13,689 bases of DNA from the NCBI GenBank assembly GCA_024278345.1, contig JAJRTK010000024.1, forward strand, positions 1 to 13,689, given 5' to 3'. Within the stretch, counting starts at the first letter, position 1. Each line of letters opens with the position of its first letter. This document shows, in pieces, positions 8,651 to 13,689 of the stretch. The translations under genes and the position numbers were made by a program. Source of the DNA: a bacterium (GTDB lineage: Bacteria > CSSED10-310 > JAJRTK01). A model generated the notes under the pieces. That model was not told the DNA's origin. It ran no database searches and saw nothing but the letters and a program-made list of their open reading frames with translations.

Positions 8651-8804
8651 GGGACCTATCAAATTGTCCTGTTTTTGCTTTACAATTTTCTTCGCCGAAA
8701 CGGTGGCACCGGCATCTTGCCGGTGTAGCGCCCTCCGGGCTGCACGGAGCGGGGAAGGAGGCCCGCCCCAGCGGTGATGTTGTCAACCGGATCTGATAGG
8801 TCCC
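8651..8804 (+). mobile_element. 154-bp inverted-repeat element, family 1, copy A
   Basis: The element begins GGGACCTATCAAAT and ends ATCTGATAGGTCCC, imperfect terminal inverted repeats of about 14 bp. It has no coding capacity. Inside are a hairpin CACCGGC-ATCTT-GCCGGTG (8707-8725) and a second one, CTCCG-GGCTGCA-CGGAG (8733-8749). The flanks CCCGCGAC (8643-8650) and CCTGCGAC (8805-8812) match 7 of 8 and touch the ends exactly, as a worn target-site duplication would. A related copy in the same orientation is at 12166-12321. It could be a MITE or a transcribed structured repeat. Confidence 0.75.
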
Positions 8805-8854
8805 CCTGCGACATCCTGATACGAGGGCAAGGAGCACTCTCCTGGGACGATGAG

Positions 8855-9088
8855 GGGTATCCACGCAAGGCGGGACATTCCCGGGACTGTGGAATCGCAA
8901 GCGTCCGGGCAACGCCTCGCTATCGCTCGGCGGGTCACGTTTGCGTGACTCGAAGGTGGTCCGGGGATTCCATCCCCTGGCAGGGCTTTGCCCTGCACCC
9001 ACCAGGGAGCGCGCTCCCTGGACCCACGTTTTTGTACGCTACGCGTTTTCCTTTTTTTTCTGTTCTGTCCCGCCTTGCGTGGATACCC
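8855..9088. mobile_element. 234-bp MITE with 23-bp perfect TIRs and 9-bp target-site duplication
   Basis: The first 23 bp (8855-8877, beginning GGGTATCCACGCAAG) are the exact reverse complement of the last 23 bp (9066-9088). GACGATGAG stands at 8846-8854 and again at 9089-9097, directly touching both ends, so this is a clean insertion with a 9-bp duplication. There is no transposase gene, so any movement would need an enzyme supplied elsewhere in the genome. The interior is a run of hairpins: GTCACG-TTTG-CGTGAC, CAGGGC-TTT-GCCCTG (8981-8995) and a 20-bp perfect palindrome (9002-9021, half CCAGGGAGCG). A T-rich stretch precedes the right end. A 9-bp duplication occurs in several IS families; I cannot name the parent. 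Confidence 0.88.
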
Positions 9089-9168
9089 GACGATGAGAGG
9101 CGAGGAGCGGCGGACGGAGGGAAACTCGCGCCACAGGCGCGGGTCATGCCCATGGGAGCGGACCACAG
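9089..9168 (+). repeat. dispersed repeat C, copy 1, interrupted on its left by the MITE
   Basis: This segment matches 12966-13042 at roughly 80%, including GGGAAACTCGCGCC, a hairpin CGCGCC-ACA-GGCGCG and GGGAGCGGACC. The left part of the repeat continues on the other side of the MITE at about 8838-8854, so the MITE landed inside the repeat. A short third piece with GCGGCGGACGGA lies near 9318-9348. No coding capacity is evident. Confidence 0.7.
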
Positions 9169-9231
9169 CCCCAAAAAACCAAACGACTACAGGCCAACAA
9201 TTTTCGGGGTGAAAAAGCGGTCGCGGGACGC

Positions 9232-9326
9232 CTTTGGGGTCAGGGAGACCGGTTGGAGGGCGATGATGCCGAAGTTCCGGTGGAGAAAGGCCTTGGGGTC
9301 AGGGAGACCGGTTGAAGGGCGATGAT
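9232..9326 (+). repeat. 59-bp-period tandem repeat, two copies
   Basis: A block of about 36 bp with the core GGGGTCAGGGAGACCGGTT is present at 9232-9267 and 9291-9326 with a period of 59 bp and very few differences. It lies in the non-coding island upstream of a further partial copy of repeat C. No protein reading frame around it has a convincing ribosome site or composition. Confidence 0.75.
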
Positions 9327-9348
9327 AGGGGAGGGGCGGCGGACGGAC

Positions 9349-9483
9349 TGCCGCCGACCCGACCGGAACTCAACCAAGAGAAAAGAAAGCAGTTTTCGGG
9401 CTCTTTACCAACGGGTCTCACAACCAAAAAAATGGGTGGATGGCTCAGATGCAAGTCAACACATTTCGGGGTGGAAACGGGGT
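9349..9483. other. non-coding stretch between repeats and the cytidylyltransferase gene
   Basis: I see no gene, hairpin terminator or long repeat here. A short motif TTTCGGGGTG near 9463 also occurs near 9202 and, loosely, near 12910. This is downstream of the minus-strand PolX operon, yet no GC stem followed by a T run is visible. Confidence 0.4.
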
Positions 9484-10380
9484 TCAAGCGCCCTTCATGA
9501 CGAGCTCGTTCCGGAAGGATGGGCAAAGTCCGGAAAGAATTAGACTCTCGGCGTAGACAAGGCTTTCCGGTGTATCGACGTCGAGCCAGCACCTCACCCC
9601 AATATCCATGGCCTTCATCTTGCCCACGCGGCTCAGCTCCCGGATGCCGCCACTCAAGGAGGTGTCACCCTGGGTCCGTGCGATTCGGAGGGCATCGAAC
9701 AAACTGTGACGGCAGAGGAAAAAACCGGTGTCTATGGCGTTGAAATAACCCAGTTCCTTGCCAATTTTCAGAATCTTGTTTGAATTGCACTGCACTTTCG
9801 TGGCATCGGGTAAATCGAACACCTCGTCGATCCGCCGATCGATGGCAAGGAGAGTCGCTGGTGAGGGATCGATGGACAGCAGGCTCCGCAAGATCTCTGG
9901 ATCGCAGATATGATCGCACATTAAAAGCAAGAAGGGAGTCGAAACGTAAGGCTGCGCCGCCAGGACTGACGTGCCATTGCCCTCCATCCAATTGGGGTTC
10001 AAGATGGCACGAACGGAGAGCTTTGACCGCATGTCGATCTCTCGGACGTGGGGCACGAGGCGGTCGGCACCATATCCGCAGACGACCAGGCATTCTTCAA
10101 CACCGGCTTCTTCGCAAGACCCCACGTCACGCTCAAGGAGGGTCAAGCTTCCTATTTTTGTCAGCGGCTTGAGATTGCCGCCGTTGCCATTCCTCAGCCG
10201 CGTACCCTGGCCTGCGGCAAGGATGACAGCGGGAACTCCGTGGTTGAAGCGGCGGCGGGGTAGAACTATTCTTTTCGCGATCACGATTGACTTCCAGTTA
10301 GTTCGCAGGATCTTCGCACAACGGCGATGGAGCTCGCGCGGGAGCTTCAACGATTCAAGCAAGGTTCCGAAGAAATTCAT
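9484..10380 (-). CDS. inositol-1-phosphate cytidylyltransferase-like nucleotidyltransferase
   Basis: This belongs to the NTP-transferase fold. Numbered from ATG 10380 (298 residues), VILAAGQGTRL near 52-62 is the nucleotide-binding loop, with K71 in the following LKPL. The rest fits CTP:inositol-1-phosphate cytidylyltransferases: EGNGTSVL, MCDH at 154-157 as metal-binding motif, DATKV at 192-196, IDTGFF at 216-221 and WLDVDTPE at 265-272. The known enzymes activate inositol phosphate as CDP-inositol for di-myo-inositol phosphate. Those proteins often carry a C-terminal membrane CDP-alcohol phosphotransferase domain; this one stops without it. The start is uncertain: ATG 10380 overlaps the PolX stop by 26 bp and suggests coupling, while GTG 10284, preceded by GGAAG, would give a compact start just before the first beta strand. 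A sugar-phosphate or phosphocholine substrate is a possible alternative. Confidence 0.82.
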   Translation of the reverse strand: MNFFGTLLESLKLPRELHRRCAKILRTNWKSIVIAKRIVLPRRRFNHGVPAVILAAGQGTRLRNGNGGNLKPLTKIGSLTLLERDVGSCEEAGVEECLVVCGYGADRLVPHVREIDMRSKLSVRAILNPNWMEGNGTSVLAAQPYVSTPFLLLMCDHICDPEILRSLLSIDPSPATLLAIDRRIDEVFDLPDATKVQCNSNKILKIGKELGYFNAIDTGFFLCRHSLFDALRIARTQGDTSLSGGIRELSRVGKMKAMDIGVRCWLDVDTPESLVYAESLILSGLCPSFRNELVMKGA

Positions 10381-12073
10381 CGACGCCGCCGGTATTCCAA
10401 ATATCCGCTGGTCCAAGCCAGCCTTTGCGAGCGACTCCGATTCCGTAGCTCACGAAATCGATGGCATCGATATGGTGGGCATCGGGACAGATGCAAAATT
10501 GTACGCCGCGGTTGCGGGCTTCGCGAAGGACTTTCCAATCGAGGTCGAGACGTTTCGGGCTCGCGTTGATTTCCAGCGCTGTTCCGGTTTTGACCGCCGT
10601 TTCCAGGATCGGCTCCAAGTCGATGCCGTAGGGCGGCCGCTCCAGGAGTAAACGCCCCGTAGGGTGCCCTAGAATATCGACGTGAGGATTCTCTATCGCC
10701 CGAACAAGCCTCGTGGTCATCTCCTCCTTCGACTGACTAAACCGATTGTGGACACTGGCAATGACAACGTCGAGCTTAGCCAGCTCCACATCATCGAAGT
10801 CGAGGGTCCCATCTTGAAGTATATCGACTTCCGATCCCTTGAGGATGCGAATACCCGGAACCCGTTCCTGAACCTTAGCGATTTCGAGAGCTTGCTCTTT
10901 CAAGTCCTTTTCGTCCAAACCACCTGCGTAGGCCGCTGCCTTCGAGTGATCCGAAATCAGAATATACTCGAAGCCACGTTTTTCAGCCTGACGCACCATA
11001 GCTCCCAGTGTTGCCGCGCCATCCGACCAGGTGGTGTGGGTGTGAACAAGCCCCCGAATCTCCTCTGGCTGCACCAACTCCGGAAGCCGCCCATCAGCCG
11101 CCGCCTCGACCTCTCCTCTTCCCTCCCGGAGTTCGGGGGGAATCCACTCCAAACCCAGCGCCTGAAAGAACTCCTCCTCTTCTAGGCAAGGAATCACCTC
11201 GCTTCCACCCTTTCCAACGCGAAGAAGGCCGTTGTCTTCCCCCAACTCCAGGCCGCGATCAAGCGCCAACGCTTCCAGTTGCCGGTGATGATCCCGCGAT
11301 CCGGTTTGCAGGGCCCACACTCCGCCGAAAAGCCGTGGCTCGCACACCTGAAGAGAGAGCTTCGGCCCCCTTTCAAAGCGAAGCTCCAGAGCCTGTTCAC
11401 TCCGCCAAAGGACCTCCGCCGGTGCTGTACGCCGGATCAACGAATTGAGAATGTCCTGGCCTTTTCCCGCTGCTACGAGATCCACCGATTCGATGACGGA
11501 ACACTTGCGCCTCAATTCCCCAGCAAGCTCCACGCGCTGGACCCCGGCAAACCTTGACAGGAGAGCCAGCTTCTCCAAAGCAAACTCCAACGCCTCGGGA
11601 TAACGAGCTTTCCACCGCCATTCACCATAGAGTCGGAGCTGACTCAGAAGCCGAGCCTGGGTTTTCGGCCCAAACCCCGGGATCGTCTCGACCCGACCCT
11701 CCCGACAAGCGGCTTCCAACTCATCCAGCGACCCCAAAGAGAGACTGCCCGCGATCTTCCGCGCCCTCTTTGGCCCAAGCCCGGGAATCTCCAAAAGCTC
11801 CAAAGCAAAGGGAGACAATCGCTGGCAAAGCTCTTCGTAAACCGTTGATCGACCTGTCTTCAGGATCTCTTCGATGGTCTTGGCGCTGCTCTTGCCAATT
11901 CCTTTGAGCGATGTCAGTGCCCGGCGCTTTACGAACTCTTCAAGTTCTTCATCAAGTCCCTTGAGCGCACGCACTGCTCCCCGGAAAGCCCGCACTTTGA
12001 ACGGATTCTCCCCCAAAAATTCTAGCAGGATGGGAATCCTGCTCAACAATGCCACGACTTTTCCGCGGTTCAC
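10355..12073 (-). CDS. polX: PolX-type protein: degenerate DNA polymerase X domain plus intact PHP domain
   Basis: The GTG at 12073 is the best start. GGAG lies seven bases before it, the protein then begins NRGKVVALLSRIPILLEFLGENPF as PolX proteins do, and the length (572) is typical. Residues 1-80 are the 8-kDa-like domain, with helix-hairpin-helix motifs at LTSLKGIGKSSA, LEIPGLGPKRA and TIPGFGPKTQA. The polymerase palm keeps TGSRDHH (257-263) but not the active site. Where bacterial PolX usually has GS...DxD, this has GE (185-186) and S196-V-D198; the third Asp is replaced by S240. The PHP domain is complete: H344, H346, D351, H376, E415, H442, H470, D531, H533. The expected role is base-excision repair processing, here probably by nuclease or phosphatase activity alone. 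The cytidylyltransferase gene follows with overlap. The frame stays open further up to 12118, but that part is not PolX-like. Confidence 0.94.
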   Translation of the reverse strand: MNRGKVVALLSRIPILLEFLGENPFKVRAFRGAVRALKGLDEELEEFVKRRALTSLKGIGKSSAKTIEEILKTGRSTVYEELCQRLSPFALELLEIPGLGPKRARKIAGSLSLGSLDELEAACREGRVETIPGFGPKTQARLLSQLRLYGEWRWKARYPEALEFALEKLALLSRFAGVQRVELAGELRRKCSVIESVDLVAAGKGQDILNSLIRRTAPAEVLWRSEQALELRFERGPKLSLQVCEPRLFGGVWALQTGSRDHHRQLEALALDRGLELGEDNGLLRVGKGGSEVIPCLEEEEFFQALGLEWIPPELREGRGEVEAAADGRLPELVQPEEIRGLVHTHTTWSDGAATLGAMVRQAEKRGFEYILISDHSKAAAYAGGLDEKDLKEQALEIAKVQERVPGIRILKGSEVDILQDGTLDFDDVELAKLDVVIASVHNRFSQSKEEMTTRLVRAIENPHVDILGHPTGRLLLERPPYGIDLEPILETAVKTGTALEINASPKRLDLDWKVLREARNRGVQFCICPDAHHIDAIDFVSYGIGVARKGWLGPADIWNTGGVDEFLRNLA

Positions 12074-12165
12074 ACTTCCGCTCCAAAAAAGAGACCGGCG
12101 GGACAAATACCGGACCACGATAACACGATCACCCCAAACCCGTCCATGTCATCTCTGACTCGGAC

Positions 12166-12321
12166 GGGACCCATCAAATCGTCGTGTTTCTGCTTTACAA
12201 TTCTCCCCGCCAAAACCGTATGCACAGGCATCTTGCCTGTGCAGCGCCGTCCGGGCTTCACGGAGTCAGAGAAGAGCCTCCCCCCCAATGCTGAAGTTGT
12301 AAACCGGGTTTGATAGGTTCC
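12166..12321 (+). mobile_element. 156-bp inverted-repeat element, family 1, copy B
   Basis: This copy aligns over its full length with 8651-8804. It begins GGGACCCATCAAATC and ends with GATAGGTTCCC, again imperfect inverted repeats. The central hairpin is GCACAGGC-ATCTT-GCCTGTGC (12222-12242). Compared with copy A, both arms changed together (C to A and G to T), so the stem is preserved. ATCTCTGACTCGGAC at 12151-12165 and ATCTATGACTCGGAC at 12322-12336 match 14 of 15 and touch both ends exactly, like a target-site duplication. It lies 92 bp before the PolX start codon and may influence that gene's promoter. Confidence 0.77.
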
Positions 12322-12336
12322 CATCTATGACTCGGA

Positions 12337-12483
12337 CCTTTCACCGGAGATCGTAGCGGGCAGCCGGGTTTCCACCAAAGAGGGGGAGAGGCGTAAGTCA
12401 TTCAAACCGCCTAGAGCCGCTCGACGATGCCACCAGTGGAGACCCCGGCAGATCCGTGGTGGTATTTTCGGTCGAGGTACGCC
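12337..12483. other. non-coding stretch without recognised features
   Basis: I see no open frame with a ribosome site, no hairpin of note and no match to the repeats elsewhere in the window. It could be decayed coding sequence, but no protein motif can be read in it. Confidence 0.35.
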
Positions 12484-12687
12484 TTACCGTGAAAGTACAC
12501 ACAAAGCAGACATCTGTCTTGCCGTGAAAGCACACGCCAGCATGGAGGCCAGAAGGCCTCCATGCGAAAAGATTGGGGGGTTAAAACATCGGAGGCCGCG
12601 GCGTCCTGCCTTTCATGCTTCTGGGGTGGTTCGATTGGTTTCCATGAGTGTTACCGTGAAAGTACACGCCAAGCCGACATTCGTCTT
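12484..12687 (+). repeat. 37-bp direct repeat, two full copies and one partial
   Basis: A 37-bp unit beginning TTACCGTGAAAGTACAC and ending GTCTT is present at 12484-12520 and 12651-12687, 32 of 37 identical. A partial copy, TTGCCGTGAAAGCACACGCC, follows the first at 12519-12538. The spacing is irregular and the copies diverge, so this is not a CRISPR array. No coding function is visible. Confidence 0.7.
12541..12564. other. perfect 10-bp-stem hairpin with AGAA loop
   Basis: CATGGAGGCC and its exact reverse complement GGCCTCCATG enclose the four bases AGAA. No T tract follows on either strand, so it is not a standard intrinsic terminator. It lies directly after the partial copy of the 37-bp repeat. 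Confidence 0.7.
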
Positions 12688-12942
12688 CTTAGCTTACGGG
12701 CAACGCCGCGCTCCGCACGGCGGGCAACGCCGCGTGCTGCTCGGCGGTCGTCCGGGGATTCCTTCCCCGGTCCCCAGGCAGGGCTTTGGCCTGCACCCAC
12801 CAGGGAGCCAGCTCAACTTCCCGTTGCAACAAAGGGCAACGGGATCCCAGCCCACGTGGATGGACGCTGCGCCTCTTTTTTTGACGCTGCGCCTCTTTTC
12901 TTTCATTCTTCGGGGTGGTTCGATTGGCTTCCTTGAGTGTTA
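12611..12942 (+). repeat. 43-bp direct repeats flanking a hairpin cassette
   Basis: A block with the core GGGGTGGTTCGATTGG occurs at 12611-12653 and 12901-12942, about 39 of 43 identical. The 247 bp between them resemble the interior of the MITE at 8855-9088. They hold a 24-bp tandem pair starting GGGCAACGCCGCG (12698-12721, 12722-12745), a CCGGGG...CCCCGG hairpin, CACCCACCAGGGAGC, and a tandem GACGCTGCGCCTC (12863 and 12883) before T runs. The MITE's 23-bp ends are not present, so this is a related but decayed or differently bounded copy. Confidence 0.65.
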
Positions 12943-12965
12943 AGGGCTCTAAGCATGGTTCCAGG

Positions 12966-13042
12966 GTGATAAAGGGCGAGTGGTGGCGAACGGGGGAAAC
13001 TCGCGCCGCAGGCGCGGGTCGTGCCGCCGGGAGCGGACCGCA
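12966..13042 (+). repeat. dispersed repeat C, copy 2, without MITE
   Basis: This matches 9089-9168 at roughly 80%, with GGGAAACTCGCGCC, the hairpin CGCGCC-GCA-GGCGCG and GGGAGCGGACC. At the point where copy 1 carries the MITE and its duplicated GACGATGAG, this copy reads straight through with GTGATAAAG, so it serves as an unoccupied relative of the insertion site. Confidence 0.7.
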
Positions 13043-13192
13043 ACTCTAAGCGTCCTCGTCCTTGATGGAAACCCGCCCGACCGCTTCGTGACGATCCGTG
13101 ATGAGAACTCCGGGTTGAGGCGTCCCATCACCTGATTTCCGGGTATGATAGAATCGAAAAAAATTGATCACCGACCCGAAAGGGGAGCAGCC

Positions 13193-13689
13193 ATGGCCCG
13201 CCATCTTCCTGGACGCATGGCCAGGATCGCCCTGATCTCCGCTGCGCTCGTCTATCCAGTTTTTTTTCTGCTCGCTGCCAGCCAGCGGATCCCTTACCCC
13301 TACGAGCTGGAGTGGATGGAAGGAGGGAGTTTGGAGCAAGTTCGCCATCTCTTGGCGGGTCATTCTTTGTACAACGCACCAAACTTGGATTTCATTCCCT
13401 ATCTTTATACACCGCTCTATACTTATCTTTCGGCGGGTTTTGCCTATCTGCTTGGCGACGGCTTCTTGCCGCTGAGATTGCTTTCTACATTGGCCTCTCT
13501 CTGGTGCTTTGTTCTGGTGTTCCAGATTGTCGTGGCCGACACACAAAACCGGCCTCGGTCATGGTACCGGCCACGGTGCAGATTTCAGACGCCGCCCCAG
13601 GGCTTCCAGCCCTGGAACCCGGCGGAGGCTCTGCCTCCGGACCTCCGCTGGGAGCGCCGCTCCCAGACCCACGCCAGGGAGCCAGCTCC
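13193..13689 (+). CDS. glycosyltransferase family 39-like membrane protein, N-terminal part, running into a repeat
   Basis: GGGGAG stands before the ATG at 13193, a strong ribosome site, and the frame is open to the right edge (165 codons). Residues 12-28 are a membrane segment, followed by PYELEWMEGGSLEQVRHLLAG and YTPLYTYLSAGFAYLLG. The pattern of a first helix, an acidic periplasmic loop and a TPLYTYL helix is that of GT-C enzymes related to family 39, which use lipid-linked sugars. A further helix spans about 96-117. From about residue 119 the composition changes abruptly to Arg/Pro-rich, with RPRSWYRPRCRF (an 18-bp in-frame duplication) and then translation of a hairpin repeat. Either an element has inserted into the gene, or the repeat encodes a short extension. 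The gene may be a pseudogene. TATGAT at 13144-13149 is a weak -10 candidate. Confidence 0.72.
   Translation, partial: MARHLPGRMARIALISAALVYPVFFLLAASQRIPYPYELEWMEGGSLEQVRHLLAGHSLYNAPNLDFIPYLYTPLYTYLSAGFAYLLGDGFLPLRLLSTLASLWCFVLVFQIVVADTQNRPRSWYRPRCRFQTPPQGFQPWNPAEALPPDLRWERRSQTHAREPA
13597..13689 (+). repeat. hairpin cassette of successive short palindromes inside the membrane-protein gene
   Basis: Three hairpins with 7-bp perfect stems follow one another: CCAGGGC-TTCCA-GCCCTGG (13597-13615), CGGAGGC-TCT-GCCTCCG (13623-13639) and TGGGAGC-GCC-GCTCCCA (13649-13665). A fourth, starting GGGAGC-CA-GCTCC, is cut by the window end. The linkers resemble each other (GAACCC, GACCTC, GACCCAC). CCAGGGAGCCAGCTC also occurs at 12800-12814, and a similar GACCCACG follows the palindrome in the MITE at 9022. 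Confidence 0.75.

Noticed and set aside
8319-9002. Minus-strand open frame of 227 codons
   Set aside because: It is antisense to the TPR gene end and crosses two repeat elements; its composition is not protein-like.
8774-9325. Plus-strand open frame of 183 codons
   Set aside because: It runs through the MITE and repeat C, so it is an accidental frame over hairpin repeats, with no ribosome site of note.
12074-12118. Fifteen-codon upstream extension of PolX
   Set aside because: GTG 12073 has GGAG at ideal spacing and starts at the usual PolX N-terminus; the extension is not conserved-looking.
12541-12564. Hairpin as intrinsic terminator
   Set aside because: No T run follows on either strand and no gene ends nearby.
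12484-12687. Possible CRISPR array
   Set aside because: There are only two and a half divergent copies with unequal spacing, and no cas genes are in the window.

Overview
The window looks like a chromosomal stretch of a Gram-negative-type bacterium with a GC-rich genome (about 60% by eye). Its genes use ATG, GTG and possibly TTG starts with clear Shine-Dalgarno motifs. Two secreted proteins of the FG-GAP/ASPIC and TPR type, a bacterial PolX, a YfhO-type membrane protein and dense dispersed hairpin repeats would suit Verrucomicrobiota, Planctomycetes or Acidobacteriota. Verrucomicrobiota is my weak favourite; nothing here proves it. There are no rRNA, tRNA or CRISPR features.

Layout, left to right. 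(1) 1-2286, minus strand: most of a YfhO-family GT-C-like membrane protein, whose 3' end lies beyond the left edge. (2) 2474-3406, plus: an unrecognised 310-residue protein divergent from YfhO. (3) 3428-4756 and 4829-5041, minus: a probable two-gene operon of a short conserved membrane protein followed by a SAMHD1/dGTPase-like HD phosphohydrolase. (4) 5125-8603, plus: a secreted seven-motif FG-GAP/ASPIC protein overlapping a secreted TPR protein by 10 nt. (5) 8604-9483: a non-coding repeat island with two different inverted-repeat elements. (6) 9484-12073, minus: PolX, followed with overlap by an inositol-1-phosphate cytidylyltransferase-like enzyme. (7) 12074-13192: a second repeat island. 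(8) 13193 to the right edge, plus: the N-terminal part of a glycosyltransferase-39-like membrane protein whose reading frame runs into a hairpin repeat.

The most notable content is the repeat biology. At 8855-9088 there is a 234-bp element with perfect 23-bp terminal inverted repeats and a perfect 9-bp target-site duplication, that is, a MITE-like non-autonomous transposon. It sits inside a longer dispersed repeat whose unoccupied relative is seen at 12966-13042. A second family of about 155 bp (8651-8804 and 12166-12321) has inverted ends, flanking direct repeats, and an internal hairpin kept by a compensatory base change. Related hairpin cassettes occur at three loci, one of them inside the right-hand glycosyltransferase-like gene.

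Among the proteins, PolX keeps all nine expected PHP metal ligands but has lost two of the three catalytic aspartates of its polymerase domain. Its partner gene resembles the cytidylyltransferase half of the di-myo-inositol-phosphate pathway enzyme but lacks the CDP-alcohol phosphotransferase half. I see no single operon here that is clearly a new multi-gene system.
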